Shown: positions 11,293 to 24,415 of the stretch, piece after piece
How the letters are laid out: every line of letters starts with the position of its first letter
Numbering within the stretch: the stretch's first letter is position 1
Assembly (NCBI RefSeq): GCF_022539505.1
Contig: NC_061510.1
Coordinates: 397,960,249 to 398,024,248, forward strand
Direction of reading: 5' to 3'
DNA from: Lolium rigidum
Lineage: Eukaryota > Streptophyta > Magnoliopsida > Poales > Poaceae
Length of the DNA: 64,000 bases
The notes under the pieces: model-generated
Database searches by the model: none
The model's input: only the letters and a program-made list of their open reading frames with translations
What the model was told of the DNA's origin: nothing
Position numbers and translations under genes: made by a program

Positions 11293-12328
11293 CTACTGGT
11301 TCTCGTCGTCGATATCGATCACGACGAGCTCCGGTACCACCCACGGCCAGTTGGGAAGCGGCGGAACATACGCCGGTGCCACTAGCGGTGGTGGAGGTGG
11401 AGGATGCCAGATCGGTGGTGGTGGAGATGGAGGAGCCCACGCCGGTGCTGGAGGTGGAGCAGCTCGCGCCTGTGCTGGAGGTGGAGGAGCCCACGCCGGT
11501 GGTGGAGGTGGAGCAGCCCGCGCCTGTGCTGGAGGTGGAGGACCCCACGGGTTGTACGGCGGAGGTGGAGGCGGCGGTTGAACCGGTGTGGCAGAGTCTT
11601 GGAGCGCCAGTCGTAGGGCTTCTTACTCCGTGAGGCCCGGCGGCATGATGCCGGTAGCGTACCGGGGCAGCGGCGGCTGCACCGGTCGGTCCACCTCCGA
11701 CACGAGGACGCCGAGCCTTGCGATCTCGTCGTCCGTCATGTTGTCCGGGTACTCAAACTTCCGGCCCTCCGTCATGGCCAACTGCCATTCTTGGAAAATG
11801 CACGCGACGTAGTCGTCGCTGTCGTCCTTGGCCTCCTCGTTGTGGTACGTCAACGCCTCGTTGTAGTCCTCGTCGCCGTCGCCGTCGCCGCCGTCGCCGT
11901 CGTCGTCGTCCTGTGCAGGCGCTGGCGCCTGCCGTGTTCAACGACGAGGCGCCTTTGCACGGTCAATGGGAAGTCACTGCCGCCCAGGAAGCCCGCCCTC
12001 CTCCTCGGATCCTTCTCGGACTCGCGATATGTGCGCCAGCTGTCGGAGTCGATGGCGTAGGCGAGATTGGCGCGGACGTCCGGTGGCAGGTACCGCTGCC
12101 TGCGTCGGATCTCGGCGCTCCTATATGGCTCGCGCACAGGCACGGTCGGGACGGGCACCCGGAGATAGCTCAGCCGCCAGGCATGTGCACGTCCCCCCAG
12201 CCGTCGCACGGCGTCCAGTTCGCGTGGATCAGCTGCGCCACATGGACGAGCAGCGGCACCCTGTGCGGCCGCTCCGACTTATTTGTGCCGTTGCCGGACT
12301 CCTCGAAGTGGTTCTCCTTCTTCCCCAT
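11293..12328 (-). pseudogene. Passenger gene: GDVH-motif protein with proline-rich tail, broken
   Basis: Unknown function. The ATG at 12328 opens MGKKENHFEESGNGTNKSE. Further on are a GWGDVHMPGGW segment (about 12210-12180, across a frameshift), a VPVPTVPVREPYRSAEIRRR segment, then DDYVACIFQEWQLAMTEGR. An in-frame TAA near 11628 follows. The tail is a Pro-rich region coded by a 27-bp tandem repeat (11440-11550) reading PPPPAWAPPPPAQARAA-type units, ending VIDIDDENQ. The same GDVHxPxGW...VPVPP...EIRRRR order occurs in the gene at 47516. At least two frameshifts and one stop make it a pseudogene as assembled. Confidence 0.6.
11440..11550 (-). repeat. 27-bp tandem repeat coding a Pro-rich tail
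   Basis: Four adjacent units of GTGCTGGAGGTGGAGSAGC type, each 27 bp, keep the reading frame and give alternating PPPPP and AQARAA/AWAPP blocks on the minus strand. Confidence 0.8.
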
Positions 12329-12811
12329 GGTGCTGCGGCGGCGTGCGGCGGTAGTGGTAGGAGTTGAGGTGTGGGCGATGGTAGGAACGATGCCGATCGA
12401 CTTTTAAGGCTGGACGCGCACGGAAACGATGTCATTGAAGACGGCGCAGATGCCCAGCCGCTGCCCGCCAGTGAGCGCGCAGAAGAGGCAGCCACGACAT
12501 TGATGGCGAAGGCTACGGCGCAGACGCGGAAGCGATGGCCGCGGAAGTGATGGCCGCGGAAGCGATGCCCTCGATACAGCCTCGCTGCCAGGCGGGCCGA
12601 GTGGAGAAGCGAGCGGTCACTTGAGACGTCTGCGCAGCGTCCGCCGCGACGCCTTCTAGGCGCAAATATGCGCCGGGTTTGCGTCGTTGCGGATGACCCG
12701 GTCACGATGCGTCGCGTTCCGCTGGAGCGTGTTCCAAACGCATTTTCGGCTTGGACGGACGCAAACGATCGCTCAACATCCGTTTGCGTCGCCCGTTGGA
12801 GATGCCCCTCA

Positions 12812-15800
12812 CTTCTCACAACAGATGGTCATGAACGTGTCTGATATTGTCATTGCTTTTGCGTTAAAGATTTTGCACAAGTTTGCTGGGTTCGTCAACA
12901 GAGCATGTCGTTTGGTGCCAATGTAGTACCACTGCCACCTACTACTAGGAAAGATCTGATTTTACGTAGTAATTTAATGTTTGCTTTCTTTGTCCTGTTA
13001 CATTTATATGAGTACAATACAAAGCCTTCGCCAATCGTATGCAGATTTATTTGACTAGTCATCCTTTGATATCTTTTCATGGTCCGTTTAATTTGCATGA
13101 TTCTAAAATTATATGAATACAGTAGGAATTCATATGCATTAAAAGAACTGAAATCGTTTGATTTGCATAATTTGTCAAAAATAGAATTTTCTACAAGCGT
13201 AGGTTCCTACATAGTTTCTTTTTCTTTATCTCATTGATATGTAGCAATATCTAATATCACTAGCTGTAAAAAAACTTATTTGGGTTGTAATCGTGAAAAG
13301 TCCCTGAGCATTGCCAAGATATCACAATATGAGGGTCAACTATGATAATGTAATTGTGAAAAAATAATCATGGAAAATTTCAACTAACAGTCTCGAGGAT
13401 GCTACCTATAGATGGTCCTTGGTTATAAACTAGCAAGAATATGTATAAAGAACGCATTATATGATTGTCATGGCATACCAACAAATCCTACAGATATTGT
13501 AAACACATGAATCTTTAATAGAATTTTCCATAGAAAGAACTGAAAATTTTCATTACATTGGAAACACGAAATAGTTTTTATTCTGAAATTGCATGTAAAA
13601 TAGATCCAACAGATTAAACAAGTTATGTAGGAAAATAAATAAGGACACTTGCGTTTTTGCATCCAAAAGGATACGTTCCTGGTGTTTTAAATAAATTTTG
13701 AACACATTTCAAAATGGTGAAAGATTTTGTCAAAAAAATGTTGCGCATACGTGACAGATGTTCTTTGTGCTCGTAAAGTCGTTTGACAAAAAATCAAATT
13801 ATTTTAGTCTTCTGCAAAAAGACAAAAATTAGTGCTAAAAGCTCTCCACGAGACATTTCTTTATCTTTTTTTCAAAGAACACAAAAATATTGGTTTTCCA
13901 CGAAACTTGGCGTGCACACATAGAATGTCGAGATATACAATCGGGAAAAAAAAAGAATATTTTTGACATTTTAATATGTTTTTTTCCAATGGCAGGAGGA
14001 TATGTACCCAATATCAAAAGTGAATTTCTGAATAAATTAACAATAAATCCAACAAAAAAGAGTGGAACAAAAGATACCATTTAATGCCCATGCATGCAAG
14101 TTTAATTGTCAGCTTGGGTTTAGCTAATTCATGTGCCTCTAGTTTAATTGTCAACTCTTTGCATACAATTTGCATACATATAATAAGGAGCGCTAGGGTA
14201 TATCATATGCATGATTGTATCTAGTCTGACTACACACGCCATGTGAACCCCTCCAAAGTTATCATGTATGCTGATGCAATTTTCTGTAGCAAAAGCCTTC
14301 GAATCGATGAATGCGCTGGAAAAACGAATGTTAAGAGCATGGACCAAAGTGTTACATGCAATAGTTCCACGGCAATTGGATAATTGATTATACAAAAATT
14401 GCATGAGATCTATGGAAAAGGATAGTGCATGCCAGTGGCTTTGCATGCGTGACTAGCATCCCATCCTCAAAACAAAGTTCTTTTAATGTGGGCCTTCGGC
14501 CAGATCGATCGAATACGAGTAACGTTTTGGAGGCATAAACAAAAGCCATAGTGAAAAGACGGAATCTCGTTAGCACAAATACACAATGGACAGCGAAAGC
14601 CTAAACCAAGGTACAGTCAATCACTTGGCCTTGACCGTTACCTCTTTCATTTCACATCACACGATCTGGTCGCTGCCCCCGCATCGTTGTCATGGAATAG
14701 ACTTGGGGCTGTAGATTCCTAGCTAGGCCACAGGCTATGCCAGAGCAAAACAAAGTGTTGTCACATCGGCAGTACGGAACTACGGATGATGAACAAGATT
14801 TGCAATACTTTAACTTATCTCTTGTGTTCTAAAATACTACTACAAGGTCGCTTTGATTTTCGTTGGAAGATAAGAAGTAGTGAACAATGCAAATTTTCAA
14901 ACATCCAAAATCTACCAGATTTCGTCATTTTTTGTGTGGCCCAAAATAAAAGGTAATATTTTGAAACACATTGGTAGAATACATCACTATCAACATATAG
15001 GACATTTCATGAAAAAATTCATCTGGGATATTTTTAGAATATCTTAAAACCATAAAATGCTGTTTTAATTTTTTTTAAAGCCAAGCTACACAAAGCTTAG
15101 GCTGCAATTGCAGTTTCTATATTTCTCTTTCCCCGTAAAATAAAATAGCCTTATCTATTTTTGCATAATAGAGATATTTTTTCATGAAGAAGCATTATGA
15201 ATACCATTAATTAAGTTTTCATCACTCCACTAAGGCGTTATACCGGCCTATGCGCACCTCTTTTCTTGAAAATTTTGGATACACCATTTTAATTTAAAAA
15301 AAAAACTGAAAAACTCCTTAGATATGATGCATTATATCAAAGTATAAAACCTCAAATCCAAAAAATAAAAACGAGGAACTAAAGTATTGAACGGGTGCAA
15401 AATTTCAAACCTCGAAAATTTGTCAGATTTGGTCATTTTTGTGGTTAGCTACACAGTTTAGGTTACAATTGCAGTTTACGACTCTCTTTCTCCCTATCAG
15501 AACAAAATAGACATAGACGTGACGATAAGATCAAGCTCAAACAGTACGAGCGCACCACCGGTACAGTATAAAACTGACGTCCCAATCTACATTCTTCCAG
15601 TCTCTTTCTCCGCTTTATAACTGCACAACTACTATTCTGACACGACAGTTACATGCAACACTGAAACTGGCGTAACTAAACCACCTGGCCTGCACACCAG
15701 ACCATCCCAGAATTTTTGGTTGGTCCGTTTCAAAACAAATAAAAAATTGGTTGATCAGTTTGCAACTAAATATGCTTTCGAAAAAAAGAAGAAGTTTGCA

Positions 15801-15891
15801 ACTAAATATTAAATATTGTAACATATGAAATTGATTTGCACAACGTCGCAGAAAAATAAAGGCTTCCCAAGTATGGCAGGGTATTAACTAT
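12812..15891. other. Intergenic, no gene recognised
   Basis: AT-rich sequence with no coding frame of quality. Two imperfect copies of a motif (CAGATTTSGTCATTTTTTGTG then CTACACA..TTAGGYTRCAATTGCAGTTT) occur at about 14920-15120 and 15425-15480. They are probably remnants of an unidentified repeat. Confidence 0.45.
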
Positions 15892-16110
15892 CACTAGTGG
15901 AGACATACCCTTCAGTCCTGGCCCGTAAGAGGTTTAGTCCCGGTTTGCCAACTCGAACTACTCAGGTGGGACTAGAGGTGGAATCTTTAATCCCGGTCCG
16001 GTTACCAACCAGGACCAATGGCCCTCCACGTGGGTGCCGCGGAGCGGGCTGGGGCCAACCCCTTTAGTCCCGGCTCGTAACACGGACCGCGACTAAATAG
16101 TCTCTGTCGT
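15892..16110. repeat. CACTA terminus and subterminal repeats
   Basis: The CACTA pentamer at 15892 is followed by several direct and inverted copies of TTAGTCCCGG/ACCGGGAC-like motifs (about 15935, 15978, 15993, 16062). These act as transposase-binding sites in this superfamily. Confidence 0.75.
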
Positions 16111-16387
16111 GGCAGGATTTTGAACACTTTCTGTGCTGCGGCAGAGAGTTCATTTTGTTGTGTTAGGGTTTAAGGATTTACGGTATTTATATCATTTCAA
16201 AATAGTTTTCGTAAATTTCTACGCGTACAGGTTTGTACATAAATATATAACACAACTAGTCTTATGATCGAGCATATATGTACAATTACATGGAGATCCC
16301 AATTACTGGGACTAGAGCCTGTCTATTCAATTACATGGAACCGACATCCGTAATGGCCCCCAGCTACACTAAATCTTCCTTTGTCGT

Positions 16388-16776
16388 TGACATAGGCATC
16401 CCCAATGGGCCTGCCAAAGATGGTACCCGGGTTTTATTAAAGGCCCAGGACTCGAAGAATAAGAAGACTTGGAAGCCCATTTAGTGTTAAGGAAAGATAG
16501 TTTGTATTAGGAAAGACAGAGATTTGTAATCTTACGGGTTGGGTACGAAACCCTCCCGAACTTTGTAACTTGTGTATGACGAAACCCTCGGCTCCACCCT
16601 CTATATAAGGGGGAGTCGAGGGACGAAGAAAGGATCGAATCTACTGTCAACATAACCCTAGTTTTCATAATCAGTCGAGTACTTTTCGGCTGAAACCTTC
16701 GAGATCTACTTGCCCTCTACTTCTAGCAAAACCCTAGTCTACAATCTGTAGGCATTGACAAATTAATCCTTTGTCA
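16388..16776 (+). repeat. Lone 389-bp gypsy LTR inside the CACTA gene
   Basis: Starts TGACATAGGCATCCCCAATG and ends CCTTTGTCA. It is the same length and family as the LTR at 25984-26372 but differs from it at roughly a fifth of positions, too many for a pair from one insertion. It contains a CTATATAAGGGG TATA box. No PBS follows it and no polypurine tract precedes it. Flanks GTCGT and ATTTA do not match, so the insertion history is unclear. Confidence 0.8.
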
Positions 16777-17830
16777 ATTTAGCTTCTGCCCTCAAAAAAA
16801 CTGCCAGCTCCTTTGTAACAGCAATTGCGCGTTCCTCTGGTAGAGACTTCCCTCGCATGGCATCGAACTATATAAGTAAAGGAGATCAATATGAATATCA
16901 ATCATGATAACAAAAATGATGCTAATAAAATAAAGTTGTGAATATATTGCTTACGTCGTATCTATAATCTTTCTGCTCAGAGGTAAACGTGTGAATGAAC
17001 TCACAAACGTAGTATCCACATAGATGCGTCCCCGGTGGCTGCTGGTCGCACTTTACGAGAATAGAATTTAAGAAAATAATAATTTAGCATGCATCATAAT
17101 TGTATTTAAAATAGAAGTAAGAGATGCACAACCTTATCTCGTACTACTTACCGGAATACTCCAAAACGTCACCTTCTCATGAGAGATACCGACAGTCTCG
17201 AACTTGAAACGCTTTCAAACCCTGTCCGGCAAGGAAAATGAATTGCTAAGTTATTCATTACTTGATATATCAGAAAATCATCGAAAGACACCGACATAAT
17301 GCGAGAATGATTGAAATTACCTTTGGAGCATGTCCTGCATGCTTTGAAGCCTTCCATGTTTCTCGTTAATGGATCGAAGACATCAACTCTTCCATTATCA
17401 ATTTGAATGTCTACCAGAATCTAGTGGAAGCTGCACACTTATATAAATATGTCAGTAACTCATCAATTAAACTTGTGAGTGAATGGCCACAACAGAGTTA
17501 GATCGTCACCTGAAGTTGTAAGGAAACAATATGTGGTCACAGAAATTTTCATCCTTTGGAAACCTTAGAAGGTTTTCCTCCATCTCATTGGGCTTATTAG
17601 TTAGCGTATGCATATGTACTTTATCTGGGTCAATGAACCCAAAATTTAGGATGCCCTTGCTTTTACAGACCGGGATCTTCAGTCTGCATAATAGAGTACA
17701 AAAAGTTATAATGAGGATAATTATATTCAATGAATCGAACAACTGAAATAATTGAACAACTCATATGTAGACAACGAATTGAATAACTTACAGACAGTAG
17801 CAACTCATGAGAGATTTGTCGAGGGCTTCG
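16777..17830 (-). pseudogene. CACTA ORF fragment: Ulp1-like (C48) protease domain
   Basis: In grass CACTA elements this domain often ends the ORF1-type protein. Reading right to left: a GILNFGFIDPDKVHMHTLT segment and FCDHILFPYNF (about 17690-17515), then after an intron FH followed by a TAG where Trp is usual and ILVDIQIDNGRVDVFDPL (about 17430-17360), then PPGTHLCGYYVCEFIHTF (about 17035-16980). The usual catalytic His, Asp and Cys positions are recognisable, but the stop right after His disables this copy. The last visible coding piece, KSLPEERAIAVTKELAVF, ends at the lone LTR (16776). Confidence 0.65.
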
Positions 17831-17918
17831 CAATTGTACATCTGGAAGAGTTCATCAAACTCGACATGGATCTCTTTGGGTCGGCCGTAGTACTCATGTG
17901 GGACAGTCACCACGATCA

Positions 17919-19255
17919 TTATTCTCCATTCTTTGCGGTAGTCAGGTACCATGCAGGCAAGTGACGCATATGTGTTGGCAGTTCTTGCACCCTCTCTTTG
18001 CTGACAAGAGATTCCCCCATGACAAATTTGGGCTTAGGGGCTACAACAGCCTTGGGGAACAACTCGTCTTGGGAAGCCATAATTTCGCCAACACTCATAA
18101 CCCATTCAGTCGCCCACTTCTTTGCTTCTTCCACACTTTGCTGCTGCACCAGGGGGGACTTGTCCGGATAACACCTTGAGGGGTGGGATCGATTGTTTGG
18201 CATGTTGTCCGAGCTGGGGAACGTCTGATCTTTTCTCGCTTGCACTTTTCATTGATTTGCTCCCACTTGCACTGCTACTTGCTCTGCTCTTTTTCGCTTT
18301 CTTCTGCATTGTGCGTACATAGTCACCATGCTTATGGTGCAAGTCATATTGCGATGGCAGGGTCAGTAAGTAATTTGCATAGTTTTTTTGCTTGTCGGTG
18401 TATACCGGGGGGGGGGGGGCGGGTTTCTTCTTTTTCATATACGCATCATAATGTTCCTTTGCAATCCTGTCGCTTTCCTCGGGGGTACGATCGTAAGGTC
18501 TGATGGGAAGATTCGGATGAGGTACCTTTGGGAGGGGCGACAATTTTCGCTTGGGGGGCTCCGTCGTCGGTTAGAACTCATCGACGGAGCGTTCTTGTTG
18601 GCACGCTTCGCGGGCGGTAGCGGAGACGGCCGACCCAAGTCCGGCGGTGGAGATCGAGATGCACTCGCGTTGTGGTGGCCGTAGTCATGGGGTGGGCTTC
18701 TTGGAGGTGATGGAGGTGTAGGTGTAGGTGACCTGCGACGACTCGGAGGCGGTGTTGTCCTTGGTGCTGAGCCTGGAAGCTTGATGTACTTCTTGTCCCA
18801 TAGAATGACTCCACCCACTATTTCTCCGAGTGTCTTCTTTATCTTCAGGTCCAGGGATGTCAAGCTCCGATTCATTAAAGCCCGTTACGATTTCATCCAC
18901 CACGACTTTAGCATAGCCAGCTGGAATCTCACGGCCATGCCAGCGTGCGTTAGGTGGACAAGGTAAAGCTTGTCCGACCGCCACCTTCATGGGTATGTTC
19001 TTAAATCTCTGATGGAGCTCACAAGATGTTGACTCCTTGATTCCATCGACGGGGTAGCCAGGACCGCCCTCTATCATGTGTTGTGCATTGTCAGTCGGGG
19101 CCTCCGAGTCAGCCACGTTGCTTTTCCGCTGAGATGGGCCATCGGTAATATCGAGTGCAGGATCTTGCGGCGGGCGCAGTACTCCTCTAAGTTTGTCAAT
19201 CTGCTTCTGCTGCTCCTCTTGTCGCTGGTTAAATCTGGCAAGCAACTGGTTCAAC
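17919..19255 (-). pseudogene. CACTA ORF fragment: DUF8039-like region with Pro-rich linker
   Basis: Contains MNQLLARFNQRQEEQQKQID (coiled-coil-like, 19254 down), then MKVAVGQALPCPPNARWHG and GYAKVVVDEIVTGFNESELD (about 18990-18880), matching the DUF8039 pattern I recall from grass CACTA ORF1 proteins. GGVILWDKKYIKLPG (about 18815-18780) is followed by a Pro/Ser-rich linker and FVMGESLVSKERVQELPTHM (about 18030-17970). The frame changes at least three times. A run of 11 G at about 18408-18418 codes a Pro tract and is a likely error spot. Confidence 0.62.
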
Positions 19256-19557
19256 TTTTCATTTTGCTCCTCCTCTTGTCACTCCTTTGCTCTCGCTCGG
19301 CTTCTGTAAGTATCTTGGTCTTTGGAAAGCCCAAGCCACCACGGGTAAGAAGGGCCAAAGCCTCGTGTTCATCATTCCCGAGGACCAGTGTCAGCAAGTC
19401 TTTCTCTCTATTGGGAAAGAACTTTCTGCTCCCCTCTTTAATTTTTTTCACTATTTTTTCCAATTTTCCCTCGGTACCCTAAGACCGTCATTGCAAAGAA
19501 TGTCCCCTGTTTCTTCGTCATATGAACCACCATGCGCAAGGAACCAATTTCTTGATC

Positions 19558-20215
19558 TCAATTCTCACTCATCGCGGACTGGTTCTGGTTCGATCCCTCC
19601 AGCAAGCATATCTTGCTCTTGTTGATCCCACTTAGGCATGGCAGTCTCGTAGCCCCCTGGCCCCAATTTGTGGTGATACACCTTGTTCTCGGCATTTTTC
19701 TTGTTCTTATCTGACAAGGTCTTGGCATCTTCTGACTCCTTCTACTCCTGAAATGCCTTCCAGTAATTTGCCTGCTTCGATAGATGGCCTTCGAATACTG
19801 GCACTTTCTTTTTTTCTTTAGATACTTCTTCCATAAGTTTTTCTTCCACTGCTGGAACAGTTCGGCCATCTTCTTAAGAGTCCAGCGCTTGACTTTCTCC
19901 CTCAATTTTGCAGCGACGGCTAGATCATCGCATTCTGGCAGGTTGAAATGTGCCATGAGGTCATTCCAAAGACCCTCTTTTTACCTTTCGGCGACATACT
20001 CACTACCGTCAGCCCCTTTGCGCTTATGCCACTCCCGAACGCTGATCGGGACGTGATCCCTAACCAGAACTCCGCATTGTTTCTTAAATACGTCGGTAGC
20101 CTTCTTTGGTAACTTGGGTTCGCCCGTAGAGGATATGACCTCAAATGTGTAATGCGTTCATCCATCCAACTTTTTGGTTGGCCCTCGTTTCATAGCTTTG
20201 CTCGATCTAGAGGCC
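19558..20215 (-). pseudogene. CACTA ORF fragment: Transposase_24 (Ptta/En/Spm)-like region
   Basis: Reads KRGPTKKLDERITHLRS at about 20192-20142 and, in a second frame, MAHFNLPECDDLAVAAKLRE (19956 down) plus KKMAELFQQWKKNLWKKYL. This is the pattern of plant transposase family Ptta/En/Spm, a DNA-binding accessory protein. Several frameshifts and stops. A TTAG acceptor-like site just upstream (about 20216) suggests the exon start. Confidence 0.62.
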
Positions 20216-20571
20216 TAAGAGAAGTAACATTCGTCAATTTATATGTATACAACTCAATATATACAACTCCCTCCAATATTTCCACATATTACTTGTGAGT
20301 TTGCATATCTTTTTCTTCGACAGGCTCGGGGGCTTACTACCCGAAAAAGTTCGTTACATACAAGAAATTCATACAATATACAAACTCACAAGTTATTTGC
20401 CTTGGTTTAAAACACCTCGCAAACCAATGAAAAATAAAGACACTAGCCACCGAAACGCTTGGGGACTAGAGAAAGAAAGAACGTACAAGTCATTTTACAA
20501 TATACGCGGTACTTATAGTTTACAGGGTCCTTTTATCAAGAAAAATATCTATAGAAGAAGCAGATCTTCAG

Positions 20572-23500
20572 TCATGACCTATTAGGTCATCTATGTTCAC
20601 TCTTTCATCGTCGGCAGAAGCACCCGTAAAATCAGCATAATGACCGTCCATGAAGAAGTCACCATCCATCCGAAGGAGATCGTCGATCATTTCTTCGGCT
20701 ACTGGCGTAACCCTGTCACTGATTTTGTCGACATACCTTCGTCGTTTCTTCAACTTAGCGTAACAAGTTTCAACAATCTTGGTCATTTCCAACTCCGAGT
20801 GACAAATCTGCAGTATAATCATGGCAAATCTGGCGCCAGCTATCAATTGGGCTTTCACAAACCCATGGATTTGTTGAGGGTTTTTGAATTTGTTCATCAG
20901 TTCAGGCAGTGTTTTGGGCTGCATATTTCGAGGAAACATGGCATTATAGACCATGGCCAATGTTTTGGTACAGAATTCAAGATATTGCCGAACCTGCCCC
21001 GCGCGATCCTGAAATCTGACGATTCGTCGGGTACGATCAGGTGTAGCCCAGAAGTCGGAGCCATGGTCCAGAGCAAGCTTGATAAGTAAGTTTGATCTCG
21101 CGTCAACCCGTTGATCTTCGGCAGCAGCATCCAAAAAGAAACCTACTCGTCGGAAGTATAATAGTCAGAGATGAAAAGCAAGTAAGTAACATAGAGGAAT
21201 TTCAAGCTTGTGAAGCATACCCGCCATATCCAGGCTGGCGTCAGTCATCAATTCGAGCATGTAATTTTCTCGGGAAGTAGCCTGCGCAACTTCAGCGACC
21301 GCAGCCGCCTTTAAAGTTACGGTTTCCTAAGCCTGTTGACGAGCAATTTTTTTCCCTTTCGGATGATTTTCGAGATTGTTCCATTATCACAAGCGCTTGC
21401 TTCTTCATCGATTGGAGTTGTTGTCGAAGTTCTTCCAAATCATGTGCTGAATCCGCGTTCGAAGAATCTTCAACGAAATCATCAGCGGAAGCTTTCTTCG
21501 AGAAGGAGGAAGCGGGCAAAGCATCCGAAGAACGAGGGGTCGCAGTATAGTTGTCAAAAACAAACTGGAAAGAAAATTTTGACATCAATCATTTAGAAAA
21601 ATAGACTTCCATTAATTGACAAGATTTCTACATGGTCATTACAAAAGATTTGCTCCTAGTGAACCAGTGGTACGCTGTCGCAAGCTACTACTACGGCGAC
21701 AACATCAAAAGAGAAAGAAAAAGGACAAAAGAGACAAGATGGTCTACTTGACCTCTGTCTTGGAAGTGCTGGTAGAACCAACAGCCTTTGGATTGAAGAA
21801 GTCGATAATCTTCTTCGAGTGGGCCTTGGCGTCCTTCGCCACTGCTTTCCATTTATCCTTGCCGACTTTGAGGGAGTCTCCAACTTTGGCCCAGTCGACT
21901 TTTTGGCCGCAGTTGGCAACCAGAGCAATAGTCCCCTCAACGCCGATCTTCAAGTTTTCGCGTCGATAAGCCAGTGCAAGGTTCTTCATTCGGGATGAAG
22001 CGCTTGACAAGGGCAGAGAACATCTCTGGCTGAGTCTCCTTGGGGAAGAAGTGAGGGAACAGTCGCGAAAAAGGCGGCCCTTGATTCGTCGAGGTTGGTG
22101 CGCGCCAGGTCGCCCTGTAGTTCAAGGATGAACAGAGCATCGAGTAGGCGATCAGTTTTTGGCTCCAGCAGCTCAAACCTCTCCTCATTCCTCCCTGCTG
22201 TAGAAAAATACATGGTCATGGTCAGCCAGGAAGACAAAACACGGAGAGTTTTCAAGCAAACGAAGAAACTTACGGAAGAAGCGCCGGCTTTGGGCTTCAA
22301 TCCGATCTACGAGGCTTTTTTCCCGCGCAATTTGCTCTGTAAGATTATCGCTCAATAAAGTTTTTGCCTTGTGGAGGCGTTGGCGAAGTTCTTCAACAGA
22401 AGCAGCATCGGTTTGGGCCTTCTCGAGAGCTTCTTCAGTAAGCTTTAGTTTGGCTTCGAGAGCCTCAGTGTGTTCTTTTGCTTGTTGAAGAGAGGCTGCA
22501 GAAAAGTATAAATGTGATGTTTTACTCGACAAGGGTCACAGGAAAAAGCATCTTGCGACAAATAAGTTATTCGGGAGGCACCTTTCAAGGCGTTGGCCTT
22601 GTCACGGAACCCAATAGATTCGGAACCAAGACAGATGAACTGATCCATTATAGGCTGTCGAAAAACAAGTGAAGCAAGAAAATTTAGGAAAAACGCAGTC
22701 GAAGAAAAGGAGTACGAAAGATCGGGACAAGTAAGGAAAAACACGGCAAGATGCAGGAAAAAAATAGAGTACACGAGATACTTACATCATTCACCAAGGA
22801 GGTCGAGGAGCCCCCCAGTATAAGCATCTGCTCATCGCCAGCCCCAACCTTTTGTCTTTTCGGAGAAGGTGCTCGGGGACTGGGCGGCGGAGTCGACGTA
22901 TTGATAATCTGCTGGGGAGGAGGTGAAGGATCTGCGGCAGCAAGGTGTTCTTCGGAAAGGATCACGGTGTTGGACGTGCTCGTTGGAGCTGTGCTAGTAA
23001 CCGCGGGTTCCTCTTCTTCCGCCTTTTCACCACTGACAAAATAGAAAAGTAAATATAACAAGTAAACAAAGGTCAAATCAAAGATAGTAATATAGAAACT
23101 TACGAGCTAACTGAGCCTGCGTCGCCATACGGGTCGAAGGCACCCTCATCTTCGGGAGATGTTTCTTCGGCAGCAGGTTCAGTAGGCTTGGAGGCGCCTA
23201 AATCTTCAGTTTCAATCCTCTTCCTTTTGTTCTTGGGAGAAACAGCAGGAGGGGGAGAGTGCACGGAGTCAGAAGCATCTGATTCCGTGACTTTGTCAGA
23301 AGAAGCCGCGGATTTGTGAGATCCTGCGACTTCAGTTTCAGGGGGTACGGATTCTTGCGACTCATCATTAATGATGGTTCGCTCATCCACTTCTCCACCT
23401 TCAGGAAGGGGAGGAAGAGAAGAAAGGATTTGGTGGTTCTGTCAAGAAATCAGCAAGTAAATACAAAAGGTGATAAGGAAACAAGATAGCAGTCGACAAA

Positions 23501-24415
23501 TTCAAACATAACCCGATGAAATGATACTTACTTCGGGAAGGGCGTGGCTGGCACTATATGACTCCACGCGGCAAGAGGTAGGAACCTCATCCTTCTTGCT
23601 CAGCGAAGAGAATTTTCGTATAAGATTTTCCAGATCCTTCGTGGAAAGATCCTCAGATTGGCGCTCAACATCTTCTGCGCCAGCATACACCCAAAGGGGG
23701 TTATTGTGAGCCTGAAGAGGCTGCACCCGAATTTTCAGGAAATAGGCGGTAATTTGGACACCCGAAAGTTCTTTCCCTTGGGTGTTTTGGAGTTGGTGGA
23801 TGCGCTTCATCAGAGCATCGGTGGCAGCCTTTTCTTCGGCAGTGGCTTCAACATCCCAAGACTTGCGTCTCAGAATTTCGGCAGCACCGTCAAAGGGAGC
23901 AATGCCGTATTCTTGGCCACCGATGGTTTTGTCTTGGATATATAGCCATTTTTTGCGCCATCCTTGGATGGAGTCGGGAAACTTAACATCAAAGTAATCT
24001 ACGTCGGATCTGATGCAGATGCAAACACCGCCTACATTGTAGATGGCGCTACGGGAGTTGTTTCGACGAAGATAAAAGATACGTTTCCACAGGCCCCAAT
24101 GAGGATGGGACCCGAGGAAACATTCGCAGAGGGTGACGGAGATAGAGATGTGGAGGATGGAATTGGGGTTAGCTGGTGCAGCTGAATCCCGTAAACGAAA
24201 AGTATTCCACGGAGAAAATCGTGGATGGGAACGGAGAGGCCACAGATGAGATGGTCAATGAAAGTTAGCCCGTAGTTCATCGGCGGTTTTGGGGAGCTCT
24301 CATCGCCGGGGAAGATGAGGGAGGCCTTCTGTACCAGTCCGAGCTTCTTCAAGCCCTTCTTGTCCTGGTTGGTGAGCTTCGATCTCTCCCATCCGTGGAT
24401 CTGGGTGTCTTCCAT
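20572..24415 (-). pseudogene. Antisense spliced gene in gypsy B: Transposase_28-like domain, coiled coil, C-terminal exon
   Basis: The ATG at 24415 opens MEDTQIHGWERSKLTNQDKK. Exon 1 has YGLTFIDHLICGLSVPIHDF and, after a frameshift near 24170, LWKRIFYLRR and WRKKWLYIQDKTIGG, the Transposase_28-type pattern, ending at a GTAAGT near 23531. Further exons, each bounded by plausible GT/AG sites: acidic (about 23440-23102), Pro/Ser-rich (about 23036-22787), short (about 22653-22580), Glu/Lys/Leu-rich coiled coil (about 22500-22270), and one ending EVK-stop at 21744. A second reading block (21588-21220 and 21130-20572) ends DERVNIDDLIGHD and may be the C-terminus of the same gene or a separate transcript. 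Role unknown. Confidence 0.68.

Larger units (their letters stand above)
11075..12808. mobile_element. TIR element (PIF/Harbinger-like) carrying a passenger gene
   Basis: Left end AAGCATCTCCAACCGGCGAC and right end, reverse-complemented, GGGGCATCTCCAACGGGCGA are close inverted repeats. TCA lies on both outer sides (11072-11074 and 12809-12811), a plausible 3-bp target duplication, though TTA/TAA is more usual. Subterminal GTCCGTTT/CCGTTTGCGTC motifs repeat at both ends. It encodes no transposase and would depend on one in trans. Confidence 0.68.
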
